The translations under genes and the position numbers were made by a program. Below are positions 28,583 to 35,898 of a stretch of 43,743 bases of DNA, piece by piece. The stretch covers positions 1 through 43,743 of the forward strand of contig CAIKTE010000112.1 in the NCBI GenBank assembly GCA_903830285.1, written 5' to 3'. The first letter of the stretch is position 1; the number at the start of each line of letters is the position of its first letter. Source of the stretch: an uncultured Chitinophagaceae bacterium (lineage in GTDB: Bacteria; Bacteroidota; Bacteroidia; Chitinophagales; Chitinophagaceae). A model generated the notes under the pieces. That model ran no database searches, was not told where the DNA came from, and saw only the letters and a list, made by a program, of their open reading frames with translations.

Positions 28583-28624
28583 TTTTTTATGCTTGATGCT
28601 TCAGCGTTAAGCTAAAGCAATGGT

Positions 28625-29068
28625 TTAAAATTTGAATTCTTTTGGCTGTTGTGCACCGTGCGGATGTTCGGCACCTGCATACACAAATAATTTCTTGACC
28701 ATTTTACGGCCCAGACGGTTTTTAGGAAGCATGCCTTTTACAGCTCTTTCCATAATTACTTCAGGACGTCTTTTCAAGAGGTCCTGTGCAGCTTCTTCTT
28801 TTTTACCACCCGGATAACCAGAGTAGTTGATGTATTGTTTTTGCTCGCCTTTGTTGCCTGTAAAAACAACTTTGTCGGCATTAACTACAATTACAAAATC
28901 ACCGCAGTCTACGTGTGGTGTGTAATAAGCTTTGTTCTTACCGCGAAGAACAGAAGCGATCTTAGAAGCAATACGTCCCACGGTTTGATTAGTACCGTCT
29001 ACAACATACCAGTTGTGCTTAACGGTAGCCGCATTTGCATGCTTGGTGGTGAAATGAAGTTTACTCAT
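28625..29068 (-). CDS. rplM: Ribosomal protein L13
   Basis: A 147-residue L13, full length, with [16 protein letters not shown], the segment [17 protein letters not shown] and [13 protein letters not shown]. It is the first gene of the ribosomal block. The 5' leader (29069-29137) contains a TCCCGA/TCGGGA hairpin at 29118-29134 and a second, TGAGG/CCTCA, nearer the start codon, which could serve translational feedback. Confidence 0.97.
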   Translation of the reverse strand: MSKLHFTTKHANAATVKHNWYVVDGTNQTVGRIASKIASVLRGKNKAYYTPHVDCGDFVIVVNADKVVFTGNKGEQKQYINYSGYPGGKKEEAAQDLLKRRPEVIMERAVKGMLPKNRLGRKMVKKLFVYAGAEHPHGAQQPKEFKF

Positions 29069-29137
29069 GATAATTTTGTTTAAATGATGCTGAGGCTATC
29101 CCCTCAACTTAAATATATCCCGATTTTTTCGGGACGG

Positions 29138-29168
29138 CAAAGGTGCTGCTGTACAGTTTATTTTCCAA
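29138..29168 (-). promoter_or_regulatory. Probable promoter of the rplM-rpsI-rpsB-tsf block
   Basis: On the minus strand: TTGG (29168-29165), 19 bp, then CACCTTTG (29145-29138), one base from TAnnTTTG. It lies about 70 bp upstream of rplM, leaving a structured leader. Assigned by pattern only. Confidence 0.45.
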
Positions 29169-29355
29169 GGATTTGAGGAAGTATTTTTGATCGCACCTTT
29201 GTAATCGATTGGTTATCAATAAAAAATTTGTCTGTTTTTTATTATTATAGTTGAAAAAGGCCTGTTTTGTTGCAATATAGCAGCGGTTCTGCCCTCTCTA
29301 AGCAACTCTTTTTTAACAGCATTAACCCTTTTCAATTTTTTTAAGAAGAAATGAC

Positions 29356-29376
29356 AAGTTGGCAAATTGCCAACTT
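29356..29376 (+). promoter_or_regulatory. 21-bp palindrome, likely higBA operator
   Basis: A perfect 10-1-10 palindrome with arms AAGTTGGCAA / TTGCCAACTT, 73 bp upstream of the higB start and just before TATACT/TATACC-like boxes. HigA-type antitoxins usually repress their own promoter through such sites. Confidence 0.7.
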
Positions 29377-29449
29377 TGCTATACTTTTACTATACCATAT
29401 CGAAATTGGCAGCTCATTTAGAAGAAGATTTTTTTACAAAGAGCGTTTT

Positions 29450-29743
29450 ATGATCATTATTAATCTAAGGTTATTGGATGTCTTTGCAAAAAAGCATGCC
29501 GACTCTAGAAAAAGTTTGTCGACATGGAAAAAAGTCACCGAAGAATCCGTTTGGAGAAAGAAACAAGAAGTATTGTCCTCTTTTCCTAATGCTAAAATGA
29601 TCCAAAATAACCGTGCAAGATTTGAAATAGTACATAATAAATACAGATTGATCGCTGAAGTGTTTTATGATGATATTTATGTAGAAATAAGGTTTATTGG
29701 CACTCATAGCGAATATGATAAAATTGATCCCTCAACCGTTTAA
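29450..29743 (+). CDS. higB: HigB-type mRNA-interferase toxin
   Basis: A 97-residue protein of the HigB branch of the RelE/ParE fold: INLRLLDVFAKKHADSRKSLSTWKKVTE, FPNAKMIQNNRARFEIVHNKYRLIAEVFY, and the C-terminal IRFIGTHSEYDKID. HigB toxins cut mRNA on the ribosome. The open frame extends 33 codons upstream, but the ATG at 29450 gives the family start (MIIINLRLLD) and leaves room for the operator. The toxin-first order is characteristic of hig loci. All conserved sections are present, so it is probably functional. Confidence 0.9.
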   Translation: MIIINLRLLDVFAKKHADSRKSLSTWKKVTEESVWRKKQEVLSSFPNAKMIQNNRARFEIVHNKYRLIAEVFYDDIYVEIRFIGTHSEYDKIDPSTV

Positions 29744-29752
29744 TTAAGAAAT

Positions 29753-30121
29753 ATGAATACTTGGTTCATCATAGAAAACGAAGCAGAATATAAAAAGGCC
29801 ATGAACAGGTATGAGCAGATCAGAACTGCAAAAAAAGGCGAAACCGATCATCGTGAAAAAATGCTACTAGTTCATTTAATAAGTGATTATGAAAGCAAAA
29901 CCTCTTCCCTTCCTGAGTTAGACCCAATCGAATTCATTAAAATAAGAATGGAGGATTTTGGTTACAAAGCTTCTGACCTTGCCAAAGAATACGGCGATAA
30001 AGGAACAGTAAGCAAAGTGCTGAATTATAAACAACCTTTGTCTCTTACCATGATCCGGAAATTCAGTAAAATATTACATATCCCCGGTGATGCATTAATT
30101 AAAGAATACGAATTAAAATAA
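29753..30121 (+). CDS. higA: HigA-type antitoxin
   Basis: A 122-residue protein starting 9 bp after higB. The N-terminal half (YKKAMNRYEQIRTAKKG) is the toxin-binding region of the larger HigA group; the C-terminal half holds a helix-turn-helix (YKASDLAKEYGDKGTVSKVLNYKQPLSLTMIRKFSKIL, about 68-107). It should neutralise HigB and repress the operon at the palindrome at 29356-29376. The next gene starts 3 bp after its stop, an unusual continuation for a toxin-antitoxin operon. Confidence 0.88.
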   Translation: MNTWFIIENEAEYKKAMNRYEQIRTAKKGETDHREKMLLVHLISDYESKTSSLPELDPIEFIKIRMEDFGYKASDLAKEYGDKGTVSKVLNYKQPLSLTMIRKFSKILHIPGDALIKEYELK

Positions 30122-30124
30122 ATT

Positions 30125-31315
30125 TTGCCCTACCACAAATTCAAAGCAGACCATCTTTTCACAGGAACCGAAATTCTTGATCATGATCATGTGCTTATAA
30201 CAGATGAAAAAGGGATCGTTCAGGACATTATTCATACAATAGATGCCGGAGAAGATATTCAAACATTCAAAGGTTTATTAAGCCCGGGATTTATCAATTG
30301 TCATTGTCATCTGGAACTAAGCCATATGAAAGGATTGATCCCCGAAAGAACGGGATTGGTGGATTTTGTTTTTAATGTAGTTACACAGCGTCATTTTCCC
30401 GAAGAGGAAATATTGGATGCCATTGCAAGAGCCGAAGATGAAATGATCGCAAACGGCATTGTTGCAGTAGGAGATATTTGTAATAATACTTTGACCATCC
30501 CGCAAAAATCAAAACAACGTTTAGCCTATTATAATTTTATTGAGGTAAGTGGATGGTTGCCGCAAATAGCCGAATTGCGTTTTGCAAAAAGCAAAGAATA
30601 TTACGATGCTTTCTCTCGACTCTCGACTCCCGACTCCCGACTCTCCCTCGCTCCCCACGCCCCATATTCCGTTAGCAACGAATTATGGGAATTGATCGCG
30701 CCTTATTTTAAAAACAAAACTACCACCATCCATAATCAGGAAACAGATTTTGAAGATGCCTTGTTCATCAATGGAAGCGGCGATTTTATAAGGATGTATG
30801 AAATGATGAAGATCGATAACGGCTTTTTTAAACCAACCGGCAAAAGCAGTCTTCGTTCTTATCTGCAAAAATTCAAGGCTGCGGCGAATGTTTTATTGGT
30901 ACATGATACTTTTATAAAAGAAGGGGATCTGCAATACATAAATTTCTTATCCGAGCAGGATCGTCAACAATTTTTTTGCTGTTTATGCGTTAATGCTAAT
31001 ACCTACATCGAGAATGCTTTGCCCCCTGTTGAGATGATGCGCAAGCAACAAGTCAACATCACGATCGGAACTGACAGCCTAGCAAGCAATTGGGGACTCA
31101 GTATTTTAGATGAGTTAAAAAGAATAAGGCAGCATTTTTCATCCGTACCAATTTCAGAACTGCTTCAATGGGCAACAATAAACGGCGCAAAAGCCCTGCA
31201 GTTGCAGCAAAGTCTGGGGAGTTTTGAAAAAGGAAAAAGACCCGGTGTGGTTTTAATAGAAGGATTGAAAGATGGGAATATTGCCGAAGCATCAACAGCA
31301 AAACCCGTTTTATGA
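30125..31315 (+). CDS. Amidohydrolase-superfamily deaminase-like enzyme
   Basis: A 396-residue metal-dependent hydrolase of the cytosine-deaminase/chlorohydrolase type. LSPGFINCHCHLELSHMKG holds the metal-binding HxH, APHAPYSVS follows at about 176, then the HNQE region near 200 and the metal Asp in GTDSLASN about 318. Related enzymes deaminate S-adenosylhomocysteine, guanine or aminodeoxyfutalosine; the substrate here is not determined. The start is TTG at 30125, 3 bp after higA, with no nearby in-frame ATG. A tandem heptanucleotide repeat adds the residues LSTPDSRL just before the active-site motif APHAP. Confidence 0.83.
   Translation: MPYHKFKADHLFTGTEILDHDHVLITDEKGIVQDIIHTIDAGEDIQTFKGLLSPGFINCHCHLELSHMKGLIPERTGLVDFVFNVVTQRHFPEEEILDAIARAEDEMIANGIVAVGDICNNTLTIPQKSKQRLAYYNFIEVSGWLPQIAELRFAKSKEYYDAFSRLSTPDSRLSLAPHAPYSVSNELWELIAPYFKNKTTTIHNQETDFEDALFINGSGDFIRMYEMMKIDNGFFKPTGKSSLRSYLQKFKAAANVLLVHDTFIKEGDLQYINFLSEQDRQQFFCCLCVNANTYIENALPPVEMMRKQQVNITIGTDSLASNWGLSILDELKRIRQHFSSVPISELLQWATINGAKALQLQQSLGSFEKGKRPGVVLIEGLKDGNIAEASTAKPVL
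30614..30641 (+). repeat. Four tandem heptanucleotides inside the amidohydrolase gene
   Basis: TCTCGAC twice, then TCCCGAC twice, in tandem with no gaps, followed by C-rich DNA to about 30664. It is in frame and encodes about RLSTPDSRL. The same repeat, on the opposite strand, is in pheS at 33994-34021. Confidence 0.85.
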
Positions 31316-31587
31316 TCAAGAATCTATCCCTCTCATCGCTTGTTTCAGTAGTTTTTTTTACTGCGTATACTTTTACTGTTTCTAAATTTCAACCATCTTA
31401 TCTGGTAGGCGCAAAATTTGGCTGGCCCCTGGTGTTCTTTAGTACCGAGCCCGATAAACAGATCATGGCGGGCAGATATTTTTCTTTTGTGAATCTCTCT
31501 ATAGATTTTTTGATCTGCTTTGTCTTTAGCTTTTTATTGGTACAACTCTTATCATTCGGCAAACGCGATAAACGCCATTTAGCTTAA
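31312..31587 (+). CDS. Small two-helix membrane protein
   Basis: A 91-residue protein that overlaps the amidohydrolase stop by 4 bp (ATGA). Two hydrophobic stretches, about residues 7-24 (LSSLVSVVFFTAYTFTV) and 62-82 (LSIDFLICFVFSFLLVQLL), flank a polar, probably non-cytoplasmic segment; the C-terminus is basic (GKRDKRHLA). I do not recognise a family. Coupling suggests it is made with the amidohydrolase. Its 3' end overlaps the convergent recO by 9 bp. Confidence 0.75.
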   Translation: MIKNLSLSSLVSVVFFTAYTFTVSKFQPSYLVGAKFGWPLVFFSTEPDKQIMAGRYFSFVNLSIDFLICFVFSFLLVQLLSFGKRDKRHLA

Positions 31588-32316
31588 TACTTCCTGCAAT
31601 ACCATAAGACTTCTCAGTTCACCAAAATCTGCAATATGCAAGGAGATATATTGCTGATAAGAAATCAATAATTGGCGACGTATATTTCTGTTAAGTGGAA
31701 TATTTTCCAGGTCCTTATATTTTTTGATGGTCAGGATCTGAGAAGTGATCCTAGCATCATCATTGGACAGATAATAGGGATGCAAAGGAATATTATCAAT
31801 AAAAAATCCCTGCTGCAGGTCCAATATAGGCGTGCTTTCTGAGTAGGTTCCTTGAATTTGAAAGCCCAGCTCACTTCCCAAATGCAATGTGAAATACAAG
31901 GGCAGATTGGCTACAAATGTTTCGCTTCCTTTATCTATTTCTTTCAATGTGTCTTCGATCAGATAAAACAGATCGGGATTGGCTTCGGGTTGTTTCAAAC
32001 TATGTTGCAACATTTCTATCACATACATGGCAACGGCATTACGCACCACATCATACAATATTTTTTCGTAGAGATAACAGCATTCATATTCCTTAATGAA
32101 CTGCAATTGTTTCTGATCGTTATGATACACTTCCATTTCAAGTATCATAGCAGGCTGAAAATAATTGGCCTTACCCTGTGATGTTTTGGATGATTGACGA
32201 ACACCTTTTACGATATAACTCTGCACACCAAACAATTCTGTATACACAGTGCTGATGATACTGGTCTCCCCGTATTTCACGGTGCGTAAAATGATGCCTT
32301 TTGTTTTATGTAGCAT
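31579..32316 (-). CDS. recO: DNA repair protein RecO
   Basis: A 245-residue RecO. The N-terminal OB fold reads KTKGIILRTVKYGETSIISTVYTELFG, followed by YIVKGVRQSSKTSQGKANYFQP; the rest is the helical domain. The Cys zinc motif of many RecO proteins is missing, as is common in Bacteroidota. It helps load RecA onto gapped DNA with RecR. It overlaps the convergent small membrane gene tail-to-tail. Confidence 0.92.
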   Translation of the reverse strand: MLHKTKGIILRTVKYGETSIISTVYTELFGVQSYIVKGVRQSSKTSQGKANYFQPAMILEMEVYHNDQKQLQFIKEYECCYLYEKILYDVVRNAVAMYVIEMLQHSLKQPEANPDLFYLIEDTLKEIDKGSETFVANLPLYFTLHLGSELGFQIQGTYSESTPILDLQQGFFIDNIPLHPYYLSNDDARITSQILTIKKYKDLENIPLNRNIRRQLLISYQQYISLHIADFGELRSLMVLQEVLS

Positions 32317-32352
32317 TCAATGATTGAAATGAACCATACAAATGTAGAGAAG

Positions 32353-33114
32353 CTATGCTATAGTTGCCGGGGTCGGTATAACCAATGGTTTTAATTTAAT
32401 GATCCCAATAAAATTCAATCCCTTCATGATCTGATAGGTCATATCAAATTCATACCACTTCTTTGCAAAATTGGCATCGTCTTTTGCAAAATGATGATTG
32501 TTCTGAAACAATTCACCCATCAGTATCACACCGAAAGGCGTTGTGTTCTTCGAATGATCGCCATTATTGTAATTGCTGTAACCGTATTTATGTCCGCACC
32601 AATTCACTACAGCGCCCTGTATCGGTCCCATCAGGAAATGGATCGGCAATAAAAGGAACCACCAATAATTGGGAGCGAAATAAAAATAGAAGGCAGTATA
32701 TAATACACCGAAAAATATCCTTGTTGCCACATGATGCCCCAGCTTATCCAGTTTATCCCAAACAGGTAAATACTCTTTCGTGAATTGTGCTTCGGGTAAA
32801 TTTTCTCCCGTTAAGAATCCGCGGAATATTACAATGGTATGATGCATCATCTGATACACATCTTTAAAGAAATGCGGTGAGTGCGGATCTTTTTCTGTAT
32901 CGCTGTATACATGATGCATGCGATGCATTACGCCATAAGCGCGCGGTACAAGATATGAAGAGCCTTGTACCAACCAGGTGCTGAAATAAAAAGTGAGTTC
33001 CCAATTCTTGCTGGTCGTATACATCTGATGAGAGGCATAACGATGCAGAAAGAAAGAATGAAAGAACAATGACAGGAACCAATGACATAAAAAGAATGTG
33101 ATGATGACAAGCAT
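32353..33114 (-). CDS. Membrane fatty-acid desaturase
   Basis: A 253-residue acyl-CoA desaturase-type protein. The three His boxes that bind the di-iron centre are visible: HRYASH (about 24), HRMHH (about 63) and NNHH near 210. Hydrophobic segments cover about 1-20, 35-60 and 130-160. It introduces a cis double bond into acyl chains, adjusting membrane fluidity. It is shorter than animal stearoyl-CoA desaturases, typical for bacterial forms. It is transcribed in the same direction as pheS and recO with wide gaps. Confidence 0.88.
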   Translation of the reverse strand: MLVIITFFLCHWFLSLFFHSFFLHRYASHQMYTTSKNWELTFYFSTWLVQGSSYLVPRAYGVMHRMHHVYSDTEKDPHSPHFFKDVYQMMHHTIVIFRGFLTGENLPEAQFTKEYLPVWDKLDKLGHHVATRIFFGVLYTAFYFYFAPNYWWFLLLPIHFLMGPIQGAVVNWCGHKYGYSNYNNGDHSKNTTPFGVILMGELFQNNHHFAKDDANFAKKWYEFDMTYQIMKGLNFIGIIKLKPLVIPTPATIA

Positions 33115-33174
33115 GCTTAGGTTTTATGGGGGTGATGAAGCCGAGTAAGATAAGCGAATAAGGATAGAAACAAC

Positions 33175-33207
33175 AATTCCTGTTGAACTATTCATTCAAC
33201 AGGAATT
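33175..33207 (-). terminator. 13-bp hairpin after pheS
   Basis: Perfect arms AATTCCTGTTGAA (33175-33187) and its complement (33195-33207) around a 7-nt loop, 19 bp after the pheS stop. There is no strong T run. Confidence 0.65.
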
Positions 33208-33225
33208 ATGATATAAGTTCAATTA

Positions 33226-34257
33226 TTATAATGCTCCCGTAAATTGTTTGAGAAAGCGAACATCGTTTTGTGAGTACAAACGCAGATCGTTGACACGATA
33301 TTTGAGTTGACAAATTCTTTCAACACCCATACCAAATGCAAAGCCTGTATACTTATTAGGATCGATGCCAAAATTCTCCAACACTTTTGGATGCACCATT
33401 CCGCTTCCCAATATTTCTACCCAGCCGGTATGTTTACAAACATTGCAGCCATCGCCCCCGCAGATCAAACAACTGATATCCATTTCAGCACTTGGTTCAG
33501 TGAATGGAAAATAAGAAGGACGAAAACGAACTTTTGTATCCTTGCCAAACATTTCCTGCACAAAGAAATACAGGGTTTGTTTGAGATCGGCGAAGCTTAC
33601 ATTCTCATCAATATATAATCCTTCCACCTGATGAAAGAAACAATGCGCTCTTGCGCTGATGGTCTCATTTCTATATACACGTCCCGGGCAAATTACACGA
33701 ATAGGTGGTTTTTGTTTTTCCATTACTCGGGCCTGCACACTGCTGGTATGTGTTCGCAATAACCACGCAGGATCCTGATTGATATAAAATGTATCCTGCA
33801 TATCGCGGGCAGGATGATCTTCGGGCAGATTCATCGCGCCGAAATTGTGCCAGTCGTCTTCTATCTCAGGACCTTCTGCCACTGCAAATCCTAATCTTTT
33901 AAATATGGAAACGATCTGATTGCGAACGATGCTTAAAGGATGACGGGTGCCAAGGGCAACGGGGTCGCCGGGTAAACTCCAATCGATGAATTCGGAGTCG
34001 GGAGTCGGGAGACCGGAGTTGTTCTCGGAAAGTGATTGGAATTTCGTTTCTGCAAATAATTTGAATTCATTCAATATTTGTCCGAATTCTTTTTTGCGAT
34101 CATTGGGTACATTTTTCATTTCACCCATGATGGCTTTTACCAAACCCTTTGTGCCCAACCATTTGATACGGAAATTTTCTACGGCATCGGCTGTGGATGC
34201 TTCAAATGCACTGATCTCTGTTTTGTAAGATTCTATCTGTTGTAACAACTGCTCCAT
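33226..34257 (-). CDS. pheS: Phenylalanyl-tRNA synthetase alpha subunit
   Basis: A 343-residue class-II synthetase alpha chain. The N-terminal coiled coil (1-75) is followed by the core: RHPLSIVRNQIVSIF, HTSSVQARVM (motif 2 area), FHQVEGLYID and GFAFGMGVERI (motif 3). The internal ATG at 34257 (MEQLLQQIES) is the family start. Residues about 79-89 (NNSGLPTPDSE) lie in the linker between coiled coil and catalytic core and are encoded by heptanucleotide repeats; family members usually read directly into the I-D-x-(S/T)-L-P-G segment, kept here as IDWSLPG. pheT is not in the window. Confidence 0.95.
   Translation of the reverse strand: MEQLLQQIESYKTEISAFEASTADAVENFRIKWLGTKGLVKAIMGEMKNVPNDRKKEFGQILNEFKLFAETKFQSLSENNSGLPTPDSEFIDWSLPGDPVALGTRHPLSIVRNQIVSIFKRLGFAVAEGPEIEDDWHNFGAMNLPEDHPARDMQDTFYINQDPAWLLRTHTSSVQARVMEKQKPPIRVICPGRVYRNETISARAHCFFHQVEGLYIDENVSFADLKQTLYFFVQEMFGKDTKVRFRPSYFPFTEPSAEMDISCLICGGDGCNVCKHTGWVEILGSGMVHPKVLENFGIDPNKYTGFAFGMGVERICQLKYRVNDLRLYSQNDVRFLKQFTGAL
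33994..34021 (-). repeat. Four heptanucleotides inside pheS
   Basis: On the plus strand: GGAGTCG twice, then the variants GGAGACC and GGAGTTG. Read on the coding strand it gives SGLPTPDS. It is the complement of the repeat at 30614-30641. Confidence 0.85.
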
Positions 34258-34413
34258 GCGGCAAAGATATATCACTGATCTTAAATGATTAATTTAGGAT
34301 GAATGATGATCGCTTTTTTTCATAACTACCTGAATAATATTCAGGCTGGTTATGGTAAAATACCGGCTGTTCTTAAAATCAATGCTTTGATCTCTACAGT
34401 TTCTAATTTGAGC

Positions 34414-34644
34414 ATCAGACACTCATCGATGAGCAAAAAATACTCTCCGACGAGTGTTTTACCTTCTCGATTGAGTATTGGAGACTCATGGTTGAGTATA
34501 AAACACTCAACTTTAAGTGTCTGAGACTCGTTTTTGAGTATGAAACACTTGACGTTGAGTGTTAGAGTTACAAATTTGTCAGTCTAACTCTCAACCTTGA
34601 GTATTGCTGTCTCATCGTTGAATATAAAACTGACAAGTTTGCGG
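34414..34644. repeat. Phased tandem array: eleven 21-bp units
   Basis: Eleven contiguous 21-bp units without indels, consensus close to (A/G)TNNNAN-ACTCANNNTTGAGT. Examples: 34477-34497, 34498-34518, 34519-34539, 34540-34560. A twelfth (34393-34413) is weaker. ACTC and GAGT words alternate about every 10.5 bp, so they sit on one face of the helix and can form many small hairpins. The plus strand also reads as a seven-residue repeat near I-K-H-S-x-L-S, but two in-frame stops (34522 and 34642-region excluded; TGA at 34522 and TAA at 34585) break it. It fills the spacer between divergent pheS and the DUF4290 gene. Confidence 0.9.
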
Positions 34645-34663
34645 TTTTTATTATTAAGCAAAA

Positions 34664-34746
34664 TTGAACCTCAAAGGCAGCAAAGCACGGAGAATCTCCA
34701 GGTATCCCTTTGTGCAGCTTTGTGCCTTAGAGTCTTCGTGGTTCAA
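34664..34746. repeat. Imperfect inverted intergenic element
   Basis: Begins TTGAACC and ends GGTTCAA, with imperfectly complementary GGCAGCAAAGCAC and CTTTGTGCC sections inside. The wording (TTTGTGCCTTAG and GTGGTTC) is of a kind commonly seen between genes in Bacteroidota; that comparison is from memory. Confidence 0.5.
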
Positions 34747-34856
34747 AAAAAATCTTCTTCCGGTTAGGGGCCTGTCCCCCAACTGTTGCCGCTTTCACAA
34801 AAATTACCTGAAACACGTGCTATTGCTTACATTTGCCACAGATGAAGTACGAAAAC

Positions 34857-35636
34857 ATGGAATACAATACAGCCAGAAATTATTTGAGTATGCGCGAATA
34901 TGGCCGCCACATTCAGAAAATGGTGGAGTATGTGATGACGATAGAAGACCGCGACAAGCGCAATCTGCAGGCCAGATCTATCATTGAATTAATGGGATTC
35001 TTAAATCCGCATTTGCGCAATGTGGAGGATTTCAGACATATGCTCTGGGACCATTTATTTTTTATCAGCGACTTTAAATTAGAGATCGATAGTCCCTACC
35101 CTATTCCTCAAAAAGAAACCTATAAAGGCAAACCCGATCCATTACCTTATCCTAGGCGTTATCCTAAATATTCTCATTTGGGTAAGAACCTGGAAGTCGT
35201 GATCGAGAAAGCATTGAAAGAAGAAGACCCTGAAAAGAAAGCAGGCTTTGCTCATTCCATTGCTTATTATATGAAGCTTGCATACAGCAACTGGCATAAA
35301 GAACTGGTGCATGATGATACGATCAGAACAGAGTTGAACAGCATCACAGGCGGGCAATTAGAATTCAGCAACACACCTTATATCAAACATCGTAATCAGA
35401 ATTTCGAAAGAGATGATTACGGCAGAAGTAATACCGGCCGCAGACAAAATTTTGGAAGTCGCGATAGCAGAACAGGCGGCAGCAGAGATAATCGCAGTGC
35501 CGGCGGACGCGATAACAGAACAGGCGGCAGTCGCGACAGCAGAACCGGTGGCAGCAGAGATAATCGCAGCAGCGGTGGAAGTTTTGATAACCGTAATAGT
35601 AATAACAGAAGCGGAGGGTTTAAGAAGAGGTATTAG
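34857..35636 (+). CDS. DUF4290 protein with a Ser/Arg/Asp/Gly tail
   Basis: About 259 residues. The N-terminal 185 residues are the Bacteroidota DUF4290 domain: MEYNTARNYLSMREYGRHIQKMV, then MGFLNPHLRNVEDFRHMLWDHLFFISDF. From about residue 187 there is a low-complexity tail of about 70 residues repeating SRD(N/S)R(T/S)GG and ending SGGFKKRY, encoded by tandem DNA repeats (about 35455-35590). The tail resembles RNA-binding RG-rich regions. The start at 34857 matches the family opening; 34842 is also possible. The function is unknown; its conservation across the phylum and position before murA are common. Confidence 0.85.
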   Translation: MEYNTARNYLSMREYGRHIQKMVEYVMTIEDRDKRNLQARSIIELMGFLNPHLRNVEDFRHMLWDHLFFISDFKLEIDSPYPIPQKETYKGKPDPLPYPRRYPKYSHLGKNLEVVIEKALKEEDPEKKAGFAHSIAYYMKLAYSNWHKELVHDDTIRTELNSITGGQLEFSNTPYIKHRNQNFERDDYGRSNTGRRQNFGSRDSRTGGSRDNRSAGGRDNRTGGSRDSRTGGSRDNRSSGGSFDNRNSNNRSGGFKKRY

Positions 35637-35675
35637 ACCCCCAACCCCCTAAAGGGTGAATAATTATATTCAAAG

Positions 35676-35702
35676 AGCATCGGATTTTTCGATGCTTTTT
35701 TT
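35676..35702 (+). terminator. Intrinsic terminator of the DUF4290 gene
   Basis: Stem AGCATCG / CGATGCT (35676-35682 and 35690-35696) followed by a run of seven or more T. Confidence 0.85.
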
Positions 35703-35740
35703 ATTGCCTATTAACCACTATTTAAATGAGGAATTAATTA

Positions 35741-35805
35741 TAGCCACGAATGCACGAATTAACAGAAGAGGATCTATAATGAATTTATTCGTGCATTCGT
35801 GGCTA
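35741..35805. repeat. Inverted repeat with 19-bp perfect arms
   Basis: Arms TAGCCACGAATGCACGAAT (35741-35759) and its exact complement (35787-35805), 27-nt spacer. It lies between the DUF4290 terminator and murA. It looks like a small non-coding mobile or REP-like repeat; no transposase is present. Confidence 0.8.
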
Positions 35806-35898
35806 AAAGAAATATAAAAGCGCTATTTTTTTATTAAGTACTTCAGCATTCAAATATTATTTTTACAAAACAAGTTTTCTCATTCATCAAATCACAGC

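Noticed and set aside
29351-29449. Longer N-terminus of HigB
   Set aside because: It would include the operator and promoter region; the family start is at 29450.
34303-34524. Plus-strand 73-codon frame with seven-residue repeats
   Set aside because: The repeat continues past its stop with a second stop soon after; the DNA periodicity explains the frame.
34414-34644. Possible CRISPR array
   Set aside because: Unit of 21 bp is too short and degenerate, with no separate spacers and no cas genes.
35413-35652. Ala/Ile-rich frame over the DUF4290 tail
   Set aside because: It is a frame-shifted reading of the tandem repeats.
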